In this document: positions 8,628 to 15,517 of the stretch, in pieces
Layout of the letters: every line of letters starts with the position of its first letter
Numbering within the stretch: the first letter of the stretch is position 1
NCBI GenBank assembly: GCA_945869475.1
Contig: CAMBOV010000019.1
Location: 1-35,284 of the forward strand
Origin: Singulisphaera sp. GP187
Lineage (GTDB): Bacteria > Planctomycetota > Phycisphaerae > Phycisphaerales > SM1A02
DNA: 35,284 nucleotides
Reading direction: 5' to 3'
Translations under genes and position numbers: made by a program
Notes under the pieces: generated by a model
Database searches by the model: none
Seen by the model: only the letters and a program-made list of their open reading frames with translations
Told to the model about the DNA's origin: nothing

Positions 8628-9347
8628 ATGCAACGAACGCTTCGAATCATCGGGTTGTGCCTCATTCTTGGATCGGCCTTCGGGTGCTCAACGCCATCGG
8701 CGCTTCCTGCGCACTATCAACTTCCGACACTGCTGCGGAGCGAGATTCCACTCGCGCAAGCAGCGATCCTGAAGTACGCGCAGGAGCATGATGACCATTT
8801 GCCCGGCACTGTCGTAGGAGAGCAGCTCGCGATGCGCGCGATGGCTGTTCGAGAGAGTTCGGTGAATGAAGTCGACGCAGCAGGATCCCCCGTCACGGTC
8901 GCTGAGTCGATCGATGGCGTCGCGTACCTCTATCGCCCCGCGCAAGACAACTTCATCTTGACTGTCTGTGGGCGGGTGTTGCGAACGGTGCCAGGTGCGC
9001 CGAGTCCGATGTGCGCGTGGTTCGTGTACCAGGGTCGCTACTCAGAGAAGGGCGAAGTGATCGAGGATCGCACAAGCTATCTCGAGAACACAGAACTCTT
9101 CATCGACTCGATGCGCGCAACGACGCATCCCACGGCATGGAACTCGTCGGCGTGGGCGATCAACCGTTGCTACACCGCGGTGGTTGCGGCCAATGGACTC
9201 GCTTCTGCAGATGGCATGGTTGAGCACTTCGTCAAGGCTGCGATTGCGACGGGACGCGCGCGGGTTCCGACCGGAATGCCTCCACGACAGGCCGCGTTTG
9301 GCGGAACGGTGGCGAAGTCGAGTGCGGCTCCGCCAGTGCCGCAGTGA
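8628..9347 (+). CDS. Lipoprotein of unknown function
   Basis: A 239-residue protein starting at the ATG at 8628, which places a good lipoprotein signal (MQRTLRIIGLCLILGSAFGC) at the N-terminus with the modified Cys at residue 20. The mature part begins STPSALPAHYQ and has no repeat or catalytic motif I recognise. A segment with LAQAAILKYAQEHDDHLPG is similar in style to the type-II-secretion-like N-terminal region of planctomycete DUF1559/pseudopilin-related proteins (a helix followed by H-x-x-x-L-P), but there is no prepilin motif. It lies 42 bp after the GYF_2-like gene on the same strand. The 32 bp between its stop and the opposing chaA-like stop show no clear terminator. Confidence 0.6.
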   Translation: MQRTLRIIGLCLILGSAFGCSTPSALPAHYQLPTLLRSEIPLAQAAILKYAQEHDDHLPGTVVGEQLAMRAMAVRESSVNEVDAAGSPVTVAESIDGVAYLYRPAQDNFILTVCGRVLRTVPGAPSPMCAWFVYQGRYSEKGEVIEDRTSYLENTELFIDSMRATTHPTAWNSSAWAINRCYTAVVAANGLASADGMVEHFVKAAIATGRARVPTGMPPRQAAFGGTVAKSSAAPPVPQ

Positions 9348-9379
9348 GTTCGTCCATCGCGCGGCGGGTCGCCCGGCGA

Positions 9380-10588
9380 TTAGTCGAGCAGCAGCGCGAT
9401 CCACATTGTGAAAAACATGAGGTGGACGATGCCTTGCATGAGGTTCGCGCGGCCCAGTGAGAGGTGAAGCATCGAGATGATGATCGTGCCTGCGAGCAGG
9501 GCAATCTGAGCTGGCTCAAGTCCGAGTTCGACGGGGGTGCCGATGAGGAGTGAGACGAAAAGCACCGCTGGGATGGTCAATCCGATTGTGCTGAGCGCGC
9601 TGCCGTGCAAGACGTTAATTGTTCGCTGCAAATTTGAACTCCACGCGGCACGCGTCGCGGCGATTCCTTCGGGAAGCATGATGAGCGTTGCGACGACGAC
9701 TCCAGCGAGACCCGCAGGCAGATACCTCTTGCCGAGGGCGGTCACCAAGAGTTCGCCAAGAGACTCGGCGAGCAAGACAACTGCGACTAGTGCGACGACT
9801 AGCCATCCCACGATCTTCGCCATGGCGAGGCGTGATCCTGGAGTGGATTGGAGTGTGTGTGCCGACGCATGAGCTGAAGGATGCGCGGCGGCCTCGGGAT
9901 TCCGCTCGATGAAGAACTCACGGTGTGACGAGGCTTGCAGGGCGAGAAATGCGACGTAAAGACCCAGCGACGCGCACGCGACGAAGAACTCCATCTGGGC
10001 AGACATGTATCCGCCGGGTCGAGAGACGGTGAGGCGCGGCAAGACCAATCCGATCAATGAGAGTGCAGTGATCAATGCCAGAAACGACGAAGCTGACTTC
10101 GCATTGAACGTTTGCTCTCGCTTGCGCAAGCCTCCCATCACGAGCGCGAATCCGACGAGTCCGTTCATGATCAACATGACCACGGCGAACATCGTGTCGC
10201 GTGCAACGTGGTCCTCAGACTTTCCAGTCAGCATGATGCCGACGACAAGGGCAACTTCGATCGTGACTGCCGAGAGTGTGAGAACGAGGCTTCCGAATGG
10301 CTCGCGCAACCGGTGTGCGATTGCCTCAGCATTCGCAGATGCACGAAAGGCGCAGATGAGAATCACACCCAGAATGAGCGGAAAGAGATACCCCGGCGCG
10401 GTCGCTTGCGTGATCACTCGCGAAGTTTCGTAGTCCGTGACCGAATGGACGAAGCCGATCCAGTGCGGCTTGAACGAGACCACGAGCGCGAAGAGCAGGC
10501 CAAGAAATGTGGGGAGCTCGATGAGCTTGGATGCCCATGTGGATGCCCAAGTGGATGACCCGTGGCGACGGCTCTGTGTGTGCGACAT
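9380..10588 (-). CDS. chaA: Ca2+/H+ antiporter, ChaA-like (CaCA superfamily)
   Basis: 402 residues with about 11 membrane segments. The two alpha-repeats of the cation/Ca2+ exchanger superfamily are visible. The first is around REPFGSLVLTLSAVTIEVAL, which carries the conserved Glu after Thr-Ile. The second is around LIMLPEGIAATRAAWSSNLQ with the pairing Pro-Glu, followed by QRTINVLHGSALSTIGLTIP. The length fits ChaA (about 366 in E. coli) with a longer hydrophilic N-terminus and a central His/Ala-rich loop (AAHPSAHASAHT). It should exchange cytoplasmic Ca2+ or Na+/K+ for protons. The N-terminus contains WASTWAS, encoded by a 12-bp tandem repeat. It is divergent from the thioredoxin-like gene. 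Confidence 0.88.
   Translation of the reverse strand: MSHTQSRRHGSSTWASTWASKLIELPTFLGLLFALVVSFKPHWIGFVHSVTDYETSRVITQATAPGYLFPLILGVILICAFRASANAEAIAHRLREPFGSLVLTLSAVTIEVALVVGIMLTGKSEDHVARDTMFAVVMLIMNGLVGFALVMGGLRKREQTFNAKSASSFLALITALSLIGLVLPRLTVSRPGGYMSAQMEFFVACASLGLYVAFLALQASSHREFFIERNPEAAAHPSAHASAHTLQSTPGSRLAMAKIVGWLVVALVAVVLLAESLGELLVTALGKRYLPAGLAGVVVATLIMLPEGIAATRAAWSSNLQRTINVLHGSALSTIGLTIPAVLFVSLLIGTPVELGLEPAQIALLAGTIIISMLHLSLGRANLMQGIVHLMFFTMWIALLLD
10529..10560. repeat. 12-bp tandem repeat within chaA N-terminus
   Basis: GGATGCCCATGT, then GGATGCCCAAGT, then a partial GGATGACC. It encodes the duplicated STWA residues before the first membrane helix. Changes in copy number would keep the frame. 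Confidence 0.75.
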
Positions 10589-10604
10589 GATTCTTTACTC
10601 TATT

Positions 10605-10620
10605 CGATCGAGCACGATCG
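10605..10620. promoter_or_regulatory. Small inverted repeat in the chaA / thioredoxin-like divergent region
   Basis: CGATCG-AGCA-CGATCG lies in the 76-bp gap between the divergent starts. It could be an operator, but CGATCG is common in this genome, so the support is weak. No convincing -10/-35 pair was found around it. Confidence 0.25.
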
Positions 10621-10664
10621 TTCCGAGCGTCGAGGCGTGAAGGCGTGCAGTAGGCTTGCGAACG

Positions 10665-11855
10665 ATGTTGCAACTCTCTCTGCTGACGCTCACCTGCATA
10701 CTTGCTCAAGCGACTCCGCCTCAGGTCGTGCCGCCGCCTCCAGTCGTGCCGCCGCCATCAGGTCCGGGTGATGAGAGTCAGACCAAGCGAAGTGCCGCGC
10801 GTCCTCCACTCTCGTTCGACTCGCCGCTTCCAATTCCAGATGTCGCAGAGTGGATCAACGGCGCGCCGCCAGAATTTACAGATCGCCAAACACTGTTTGT
10901 GATCGTCTTCTGGGCGTCCAACATCACCCCCGCGCGCGAGGCGCTTCCACGCATCTCGCGCATCGCCGATGCGTACAAAGATCGTGGAGTCGTTGTCGTG
11001 GGGATGACCGCCGAACCTGCCGAGGGAATCCGTCCACTGCTTGAGTCATCTGCCTACAAAGAGAGCGTTCGATTCGCCATCGGCTGCGACCCCGATCGAA
11101 GCACCTACAAGCAGTTCATGAATGCCTCGTGGCAGACGTCGCTGCCGACGGTCTTTCTCGCCAAGGCAGGCCGAGTGCTGTGGATCGGTACACCCCACGA
11201 ACTTGAGAAAGTGTTGACCGCTGTGCTCAATGGCACATGGACTGTGCAAGGCCGCAAGGAGTCGCACGAACGCGACGCCGCAACCATCATGCGCGCCGAG
11301 GCGTTTGAAGAGGCGCTCAACGTGTTTGTCGATCGACGCGACTGGGATGGAATGCTCTTGGTACTCGGCGAGATGGAACTCGACAGCGACGCCTCGCTCG
11401 CGCGTGAGGGGCGGCTGCTTCGGGTTGGAGTCTTGCAGCAGGCGGGTCGCACGTCAGAGGCGCTGCAAACCTGCGATGCGCTCGTTGAGTCGACCAAAGA
11501 TTGGATGGTCGCCGCTGAAGTTGCGCGGATGCTCTCTTCGCCGCTCTTTGTGACGACGGACACTTCTCGATCGACCCTCGCAGCACTCAAGGGAATTGCC
11601 CTCTCGAAGCAGAAGCAAGCGATGGCATACGAAGCGCTCTCGCATGTGCAAGCACGCGCCGGACAACGTGATCTTGCGCTGCGCTCGCTTGAGCGCGCGT
11701 TGTCACTCGCGCTTCCAGATGAGCGCGACGTGATTCAAGAGCGCATCGAGTTGCTCAAGGCGACGCCAGAGCCAGTCGTGCCTGCGCCGCCAGTCGCGCC
11801 TGCGCCGCCGGTCGTGCCTGCGCCGCCGGTCGTGCCTGCGCCGCCGGTCAAGTGA
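10665..11855 (+). CDS. Exported thioredoxin-fold (TlpA/AhpC-like) protein lacking the CxxC, with proline-rich ends
   Basis: 396 residues from the ATG at 10665, with signal peptide MLQLSLLTLTCILAQA. A Pro/Val-rich stretch (VVPPPPVVPPP) follows. Residues about 65-190 have a thioredoxin fold: a beta strand (TLFVIVFWAS), then NITPAREALPRI where TlpA proteins have WCGPCRxELP, then VVVVGMTAEP, and LPTVFLAKAGRVLWIG with the expected cis-Pro. Both active-site cysteines are replaced (CGPC to ITPA, residues 87-90), so disulfide redox activity is not expected. Residues about 195-365 are helical and repeat-like, similar to TPR hairpins (AFEEALNVFVDRRDWDGML, ARAGQRDLALRSLERALSLA). The C-terminus has four 18-bp repeats encoding PVVPAP units. 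The role is unknown, possibly a scaffold or binding protein in the periplasm. Confidence 0.72.
   Translation: MLQLSLLTLTCILAQATPPQVVPPPPVVPPPSGPGDESQTKRSAARPPLSFDSPLPIPDVAEWINGAPPEFTDRQTLFVIVFWASNITPAREALPRISRIADAYKDRGVVVVGMTAEPAEGIRPLLESSAYKESVRFAIGCDPDRSTYKQFMNASWQTSLPTVFLAKAGRVLWIGTPHELEKVLTAVLNGTWTVQGRKESHERDAATIMRAEAFEEALNVFVDRRDWDGMLLVLGEMELDSDASLAREGRLLRVGVLQQAGRTSEALQTCDALVESTKDWMVAAEVARMLSSPLFVTTDTSRSTLAALKGIALSKQKQAMAYEALSHVQARAGQRDLALRSLERALSLALPDERDVIQERIELLKATPEPVVPAPPVAPAPPVVPAPPVVPAPPVK
11772..11843. repeat. Four 18-bp tandem repeats encoding PVVPAP
   Basis: Units of the form CCGGTCGTGCCTGCGCCG, with one or two changes in the first two copies, run to just before the stop of the thioredoxin-like gene. 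They encode a Pro-Val-Ala tail that probably spans the periplasm or cell wall. Copy number may vary between strains. Confidence 0.85.
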
Positions 11856-11867
11856 GTGCGGTCTGCG

Positions 11868-14012
11868 TCAACTCCCGCGAATCGAAAAGGCTGGCAGGTA
11901 CGCCTTGCGCGTGTACTGCGCAACCATCCGGTGCGAATTGAACTCTGCAGGAACGGTCGCAGCGCTGTGGAGCGCGCGTGCGATCCATCCGTGGGGAAGT
12001 CCCCTCTCATCGCGCTCGTAAAACTGCGGGATGATCGACTCTTCGAGCAGCGCGTAGACGCTTGCGGCATCTGCACCGTCGCGCGCGCTTTGATCTTGTA
12101 ATTTAGCGTCTTGCACCGCGGTCACCGTGCCGATGCTCCATCCATTGATGCCATCGGTTGCTTCTGGCCACCATCCATCAAGAATCGAGAGGTTGAGTCC
12201 ACCGTGCAACGGCGGTTTCATTCCACTTGTGCCGCTCGCCTCGTATGGTCGAATAGGTGTGTTGAGCCAGACATCGCATCCTGAAGTGAGCATGCGTCCC
12301 ACGTGCATGTCGTACTCCTCGACGAATGCAACGCGGCCGACGAAGCGAGCATCGCGACTCATCTCAAAGATTTTTTGTGCGAATGCCTGACCATCCACAT
12401 CGCGGGGATGCGCCTTGCCGGCGAAAATCAACTGCACCGGTCGATTGACACTCGAGAGAATCGCAGCGAGCCGATCTGCGTCGTGAAAGATGAGTGGCGC
12501 GCGCTTGTAGGTCGCGAAGCGTCGCGCGAAGCCGATGGTGAGCGCGTCGTCGGTGAGCAATGAATCGGTCGCAGCGACTTCGGACTGTCCCTCGCCGCGG
12601 CGTTTGCACTGCATCGCGAGTCGATCGCGTACGAAATGCACGAGGCGACTTCGCAGGCGCGCGCGAAGGTGCCAGAATTCTCGTTCATCACACCCTTCGG
12701 CGTGGCGCCATCCAGTGGCCTTTGGAGCCTGCTTCGAGAGGCGAAGTCCACACGTGCGGCGCCAGAATCTCTCAGCGTCTGGATCGATCCACGTCTTGAC
12801 GTGAACGCCGTTGGTGATCGACCCGATGGGAACCTTGTTCGCGGCGACGCCGTAAAACTCTTTCCACATCTCGCGACTCACTTCGCCGTGCAACTGCGAG
12901 ACGCCGTTGACGCGCTGGGCGAGGCGCAGTGCGAGCACAGTCATGCAGAAGGTTTCTTTCGGGTCACCTGGTTTGATTCGTCCGAGGTCTGCGAGTTCAT
13001 CGCTCGAGAGCCCCGCGCGAAGTGCGAGGGTTGCGAGTTCTTCAGCGACCATCTTTGGGTCGTAGCGATCGTGCCCTGCGGGCACCGGCGTGTGTGTTGT
13101 GAAGACCGTGGCACGGCGCACAACATCGAATGCTTCTTGGATCGGCCGACCCGACGAATGCAATTCGACGGCGCGCTGCAGCGCTGCGAACGCCGCGTGA
13201 CCTTCGTTGAGATGCAAGACCGTGACTTTTTCTCCCACAGCCTTCAGCGCCATCATGCCGCCGACCCCGAGCAAAACTTGTTGGCGAAGACGCAGATGTG
13301 GTTCGCCCTTGTAGAGACCCTCGGTGAGTCTGCGATCCTCAGGAGCATTGGCTTTGAGATCGGTGTCGAGCAGATAGAGCGGCACGCGCCCAACCCACAT
13401 TCGCATCACACGCGCGGTGACGATGCGCGCGCCAATTGGGCAGCCGATCGTGACGCGTGTGTCTTCGATGCCCCATCGCGCAAAGTCGTAGTCGGGATAA
13501 AGCACGACGGTTGATCCATCGCGGGCAATCTGCTGAATGTAGTAGCCATGGCGATAGGCGAGACCGACCGCGACGAGTGGGATGCCCAAGTCTGAGGCAC
13601 TCTTGAGGTGGTCACCCGCCAAGATTCCCAGACCGCCCGCGTACTGTTGGATCGACTCGTGCAATCCGTACTCGCTGCAGAAGTAGCCGATGCGCAATCC
13701 GGCCAACGCGACCGAAGCACCGCGCTGAAACCACGCGCGCTCACCGAGATAGGCGGCGCGCGCGGCCAATCCGTCGAAGACCCGCTTCACGAAGAGGGGA
13801 TCGCACGCGAGTGCCGCGATGCGCGCAGGTGACGTTCGTTCGAGTGTCCCCAGCGGTGAATGATTTGTTGCGCGCCACTCGCTTGGGTCGAGCGTTTGAA
13901 AGACTGACCATCCCTCCTCGTTCCACGACCACCACAGATTCGATGCGAGGTCGCGGAGGTGGGTGATGAGTTCGTCAACACGAATCGATGGAACGCTCTG
14001 GGCTCGTGACAT
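11868..14012 (-). CDS. glgP: Alpha-glucan (glycogen/maltodextrin) phosphorylase, GT35 short type
   Basis: 714 residues from the ATG at 14012 (MSRAQSVPSIR). The N-terminal segment LASNLWWSWNEEGWSVFQTL is the DUF3417 region found in the short, archaeal/actinobacterial type of phosphorylase. IGYFCSEYGLHESIQQYAGG and LGILAGDHLKSASDLGIPLV are the glucan-binding signatures. FTTHTPVPAGHDRY and GSITNGVHVKTW follow. The PLP lysine lies in EASGTSGMKPPLHGG (Lys about 599), and LDGWWPEATDGINGW is typical of this type. It releases glucose 1-phosphate from alpha-1,4-glucans in the cytoplasm. It is the third gene of the minus-strand run after the GH13 enzyme and 4-alpha-glucanotransferase, 35 bp after the latter. 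Together they form a maltodextrin or glycogen degradation pathway. No good Shine-Dalgarno site precedes it. Confidence 0.93.
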   Translation of the reverse strand: MSRAQSVPSIRVDELITHLRDLASNLWWSWNEEGWSVFQTLDPSEWRATNHSPLGTLERTSPARIAALACDPLFVKRVFDGLAARAAYLGERAWFQRGASVALAGLRIGYFCSEYGLHESIQQYAGGLGILAGDHLKSASDLGIPLVAVGLAYRHGYYIQQIARDGSTVVLYPDYDFARWGIEDTRVTIGCPIGARIVTARVMRMWVGRVPLYLLDTDLKANAPEDRRLTEGLYKGEPHLRLRQQVLLGVGGMMALKAVGEKVTVLHLNEGHAAFAALQRAVELHSSGRPIQEAFDVVRRATVFTTHTPVPAGHDRYDPKMVAEELATLALRAGLSSDELADLGRIKPGDPKETFCMTVLALRLAQRVNGVSQLHGEVSREMWKEFYGVAANKVPIGSITNGVHVKTWIDPDAERFWRRTCGLRLSKQAPKATGWRHAEGCDEREFWHLRARLRSRLVHFVRDRLAMQCKRRGEGQSEVAATDSLLTDDALTIGFARRFATYKRAPLIFHDADRLAAILSSVNRPVQLIFAGKAHPRDVDGQAFAQKIFEMSRDARFVGRVAFVEEYDMHVGRMLTSGCDVWLNTPIRPYEASGTSGMKPPLHGGLNLSILDGWWPEATDGINGWSIGTVTAVQDAKLQDQSARDGADAASVYALLEESIIPQFYERDERGLPHGWIARALHSAATVPAEFNSHRMVAQYTRKAYLPAFSIRGS

Positions 14013-14047
14013 GAGTCGAGCATTTCTACCAAATTCACGAGTGTTTG

Positions 14048-15517
14048 CTATCGAATGCGACCGGTGATCGCTGCGAGTCTCTGCACGCTCTTGGCGCATT
14101 TCGTGCAGTGTGTGCGCCAATCGCTCGGAAGGCGCCACCGCCATTGCCCCTGCCCGCGCCCAGGCAGATTCATCCGCGCGCTGCGGTCGAGCCCGAGCAC
14201 ATCTTGCAGCGCGACGACGGCAAGTTGCGCTCGCGAGGCGAACGCAAGTCGCATCATTGCCTCGTGGGGAGCGCGTGCCGAGTCGGCGCCACAGTACGCA
14301 ACAAATCGTGTGCGCTCTGATGGCGAGAGAGCTTGAAACCACCCGCGCGTCGTGTCGTTGTCATGCGTGCCGGGGTAGACAACCGATTGCACCTCATGGC
14401 GGTGAAGCAACTCGCCCGAGTTGTCGCATCCAAAGGCGTGATGCAACACTTTCATTCCTGGAAGATCGAATCGCGTGCGAAGCGCGACAACCTCATGCGT
14501 CACCGCGCCGAGATCTTCGGCGATCAACGCAAGCGGGCCGAGCTTCTTTCGCGCAGCTGCGAGAAGTTCTTCTCCAGCTTGTGGCTTCCATGCACCAGTG
14601 CGCGCGGTCTTTGCGCCGCTGGGAATCTCGTAAGCGTGATGGAATCCAACAAAGTGATCGATGCGTACCCCATGGAAGCGGCGCAGCGATGCGGCGATGC
14701 GCTGCGTCCACCAGCGAAATCCATCGGCACGGTGGGCGGACCATCGGTAGTGCGGATGCCCCCAGAGTTGGCCATCCTTTGAAAAACAATCTGGTGGGAC
14801 ACCCGTCAGCACCTCAGGACGCCCCAACCTGTCGAGACGAAAGAGTTCTGGATGCTCGGCAACATCGGCACTCTCGAGCGAGACGAAGATCGGTAAATCT
14901 CCGAGCAGTTTCACGTTGTGTGCAATCGCGTGGTCGCGCAGTGTGGTGAACTGCGCGTCGAAGGCGAACTGAAGAAAGGCGTGGTAGCCAAGAGCGTCGT
15001 TTAGGTAGGTGCGCCATCCTGCGAGCCAATACTTCTCACGCTGCGCGAATGCTGCGTAACGCGCACTTTCGAAGCCCCCATCGGCGCGAAACGATTCGAA
15101 GGCGCGAAGAAATGCGGGCTCTTTCGCCCGACGTGCCGCGTCATAGTTTGTCTTCGCGCTCGAGCTTCGCGACCCAATTCGACTGGTCATTGTTCCGCGC
15201 GAGAAACGGGCGGCAGCTCGCGCCGACTCTCGCACGTCGCGCGTGCTCAGCAGTCCTTCGTCGCGCAATCGCTCGAGTGAGAGAAAGAGCGGCTCGCCCG
15301 CGAAACTCGAGGTGCTCGCGTACGGAGAGTCGCCCGGACCAATGGGGCCAACAGGCAACATCTGCCACCACGAGAGTCCAGCAGCGGCGCACCACTGCAC
15401 GAATTCAAAGGCGCAGTCACCGAGGTCGCCGATCGCGCATGGGCCAGCGAGACTCGAGAGATGCGCCAGAACACCTGCGCTTCGATGAGCCATCACAGGA
15501 TTGCGCGCGAGACTCAT
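14048..15517 (-). CDS. malQ: 4-alpha-glucanotransferase (amylomaltase), GH77
   Basis: 489 residues, the usual length for short MalQ (about 500). The N-terminal RSAGVLAHLSSLAGPCAIGD and WWQMLPVGPIGPGDSPYAS are diagnostic of GH77, as is LGDLPIFVSLESADVAEHPE. The catalytic triad is visible: nucleophile Asp287 in VRIDHFVGF, acid/base Glu334 in LIAEDLG, and Asp386 in GTHDNDT. NLPGRGQGQWRWRL closes the domain. It disproportionates maltodextrins in the cytoplasm, releasing glucose and longer chains that the downstream phosphorylase can use. The start ATG overlaps the stop of the upstream GH13 gene as ATGA (15514-15517), so translation is probably coupled. The region between about residues 105 and 125 is Arg/Ser rich and poorly conserved. 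Confidence 0.94.
   Translation of the reverse strand: MSLARNPVMAHRSAGVLAHLSSLAGPCAIGDLGDCAFEFVQWCAAAGLSWWQMLPVGPIGPGDSPYASTSSFAGEPLFLSLERLRDEGLLSTRDVRESARAAARFSRGTMTSRIGSRSSSAKTNYDAARRAKEPAFLRAFESFRADGGFESARYAAFAQREKYWLAGWRTYLNDALGYHAFLQFAFDAQFTTLRDHAIAHNVKLLGDLPIFVSLESADVAEHPELFRLDRLGRPEVLTGVPPDCFSKDGQLWGHPHYRWSAHRADGFRWWTQRIAASLRRFHGVRIDHFVGFHHAYEIPSGAKTARTGAWKPQAGEELLAAARKKLGPLALIAEDLGAVTHEVVALRTRFDLPGMKVLHHAFGCDNSGELLHRHEVQSVVYPGTHDNDTTRGWFQALSPSERTRFVAYCGADSARAPHEAMMRLAFASRAQLAVVALQDVLGLDRSARMNLPGRGQGQWRWRLPSDWRTHCTKCAKSVQRLAAITGRIR

Noticed and set aside
12636-13514. Plus-strand frame of 292 codons inside the phosphorylase gene
   Set aside because: No recognisable domain, and it lies opposite conserved catalytic motifs of the phosphorylase.
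14013-14342. N-terminal extension of the phosphorylase frame back into malQ
   Set aside because: The extension is Arg/Ala-rich and overlaps conserved malQ sequence; the family N-terminus begins near MSRAQSVPSIR at 14012.
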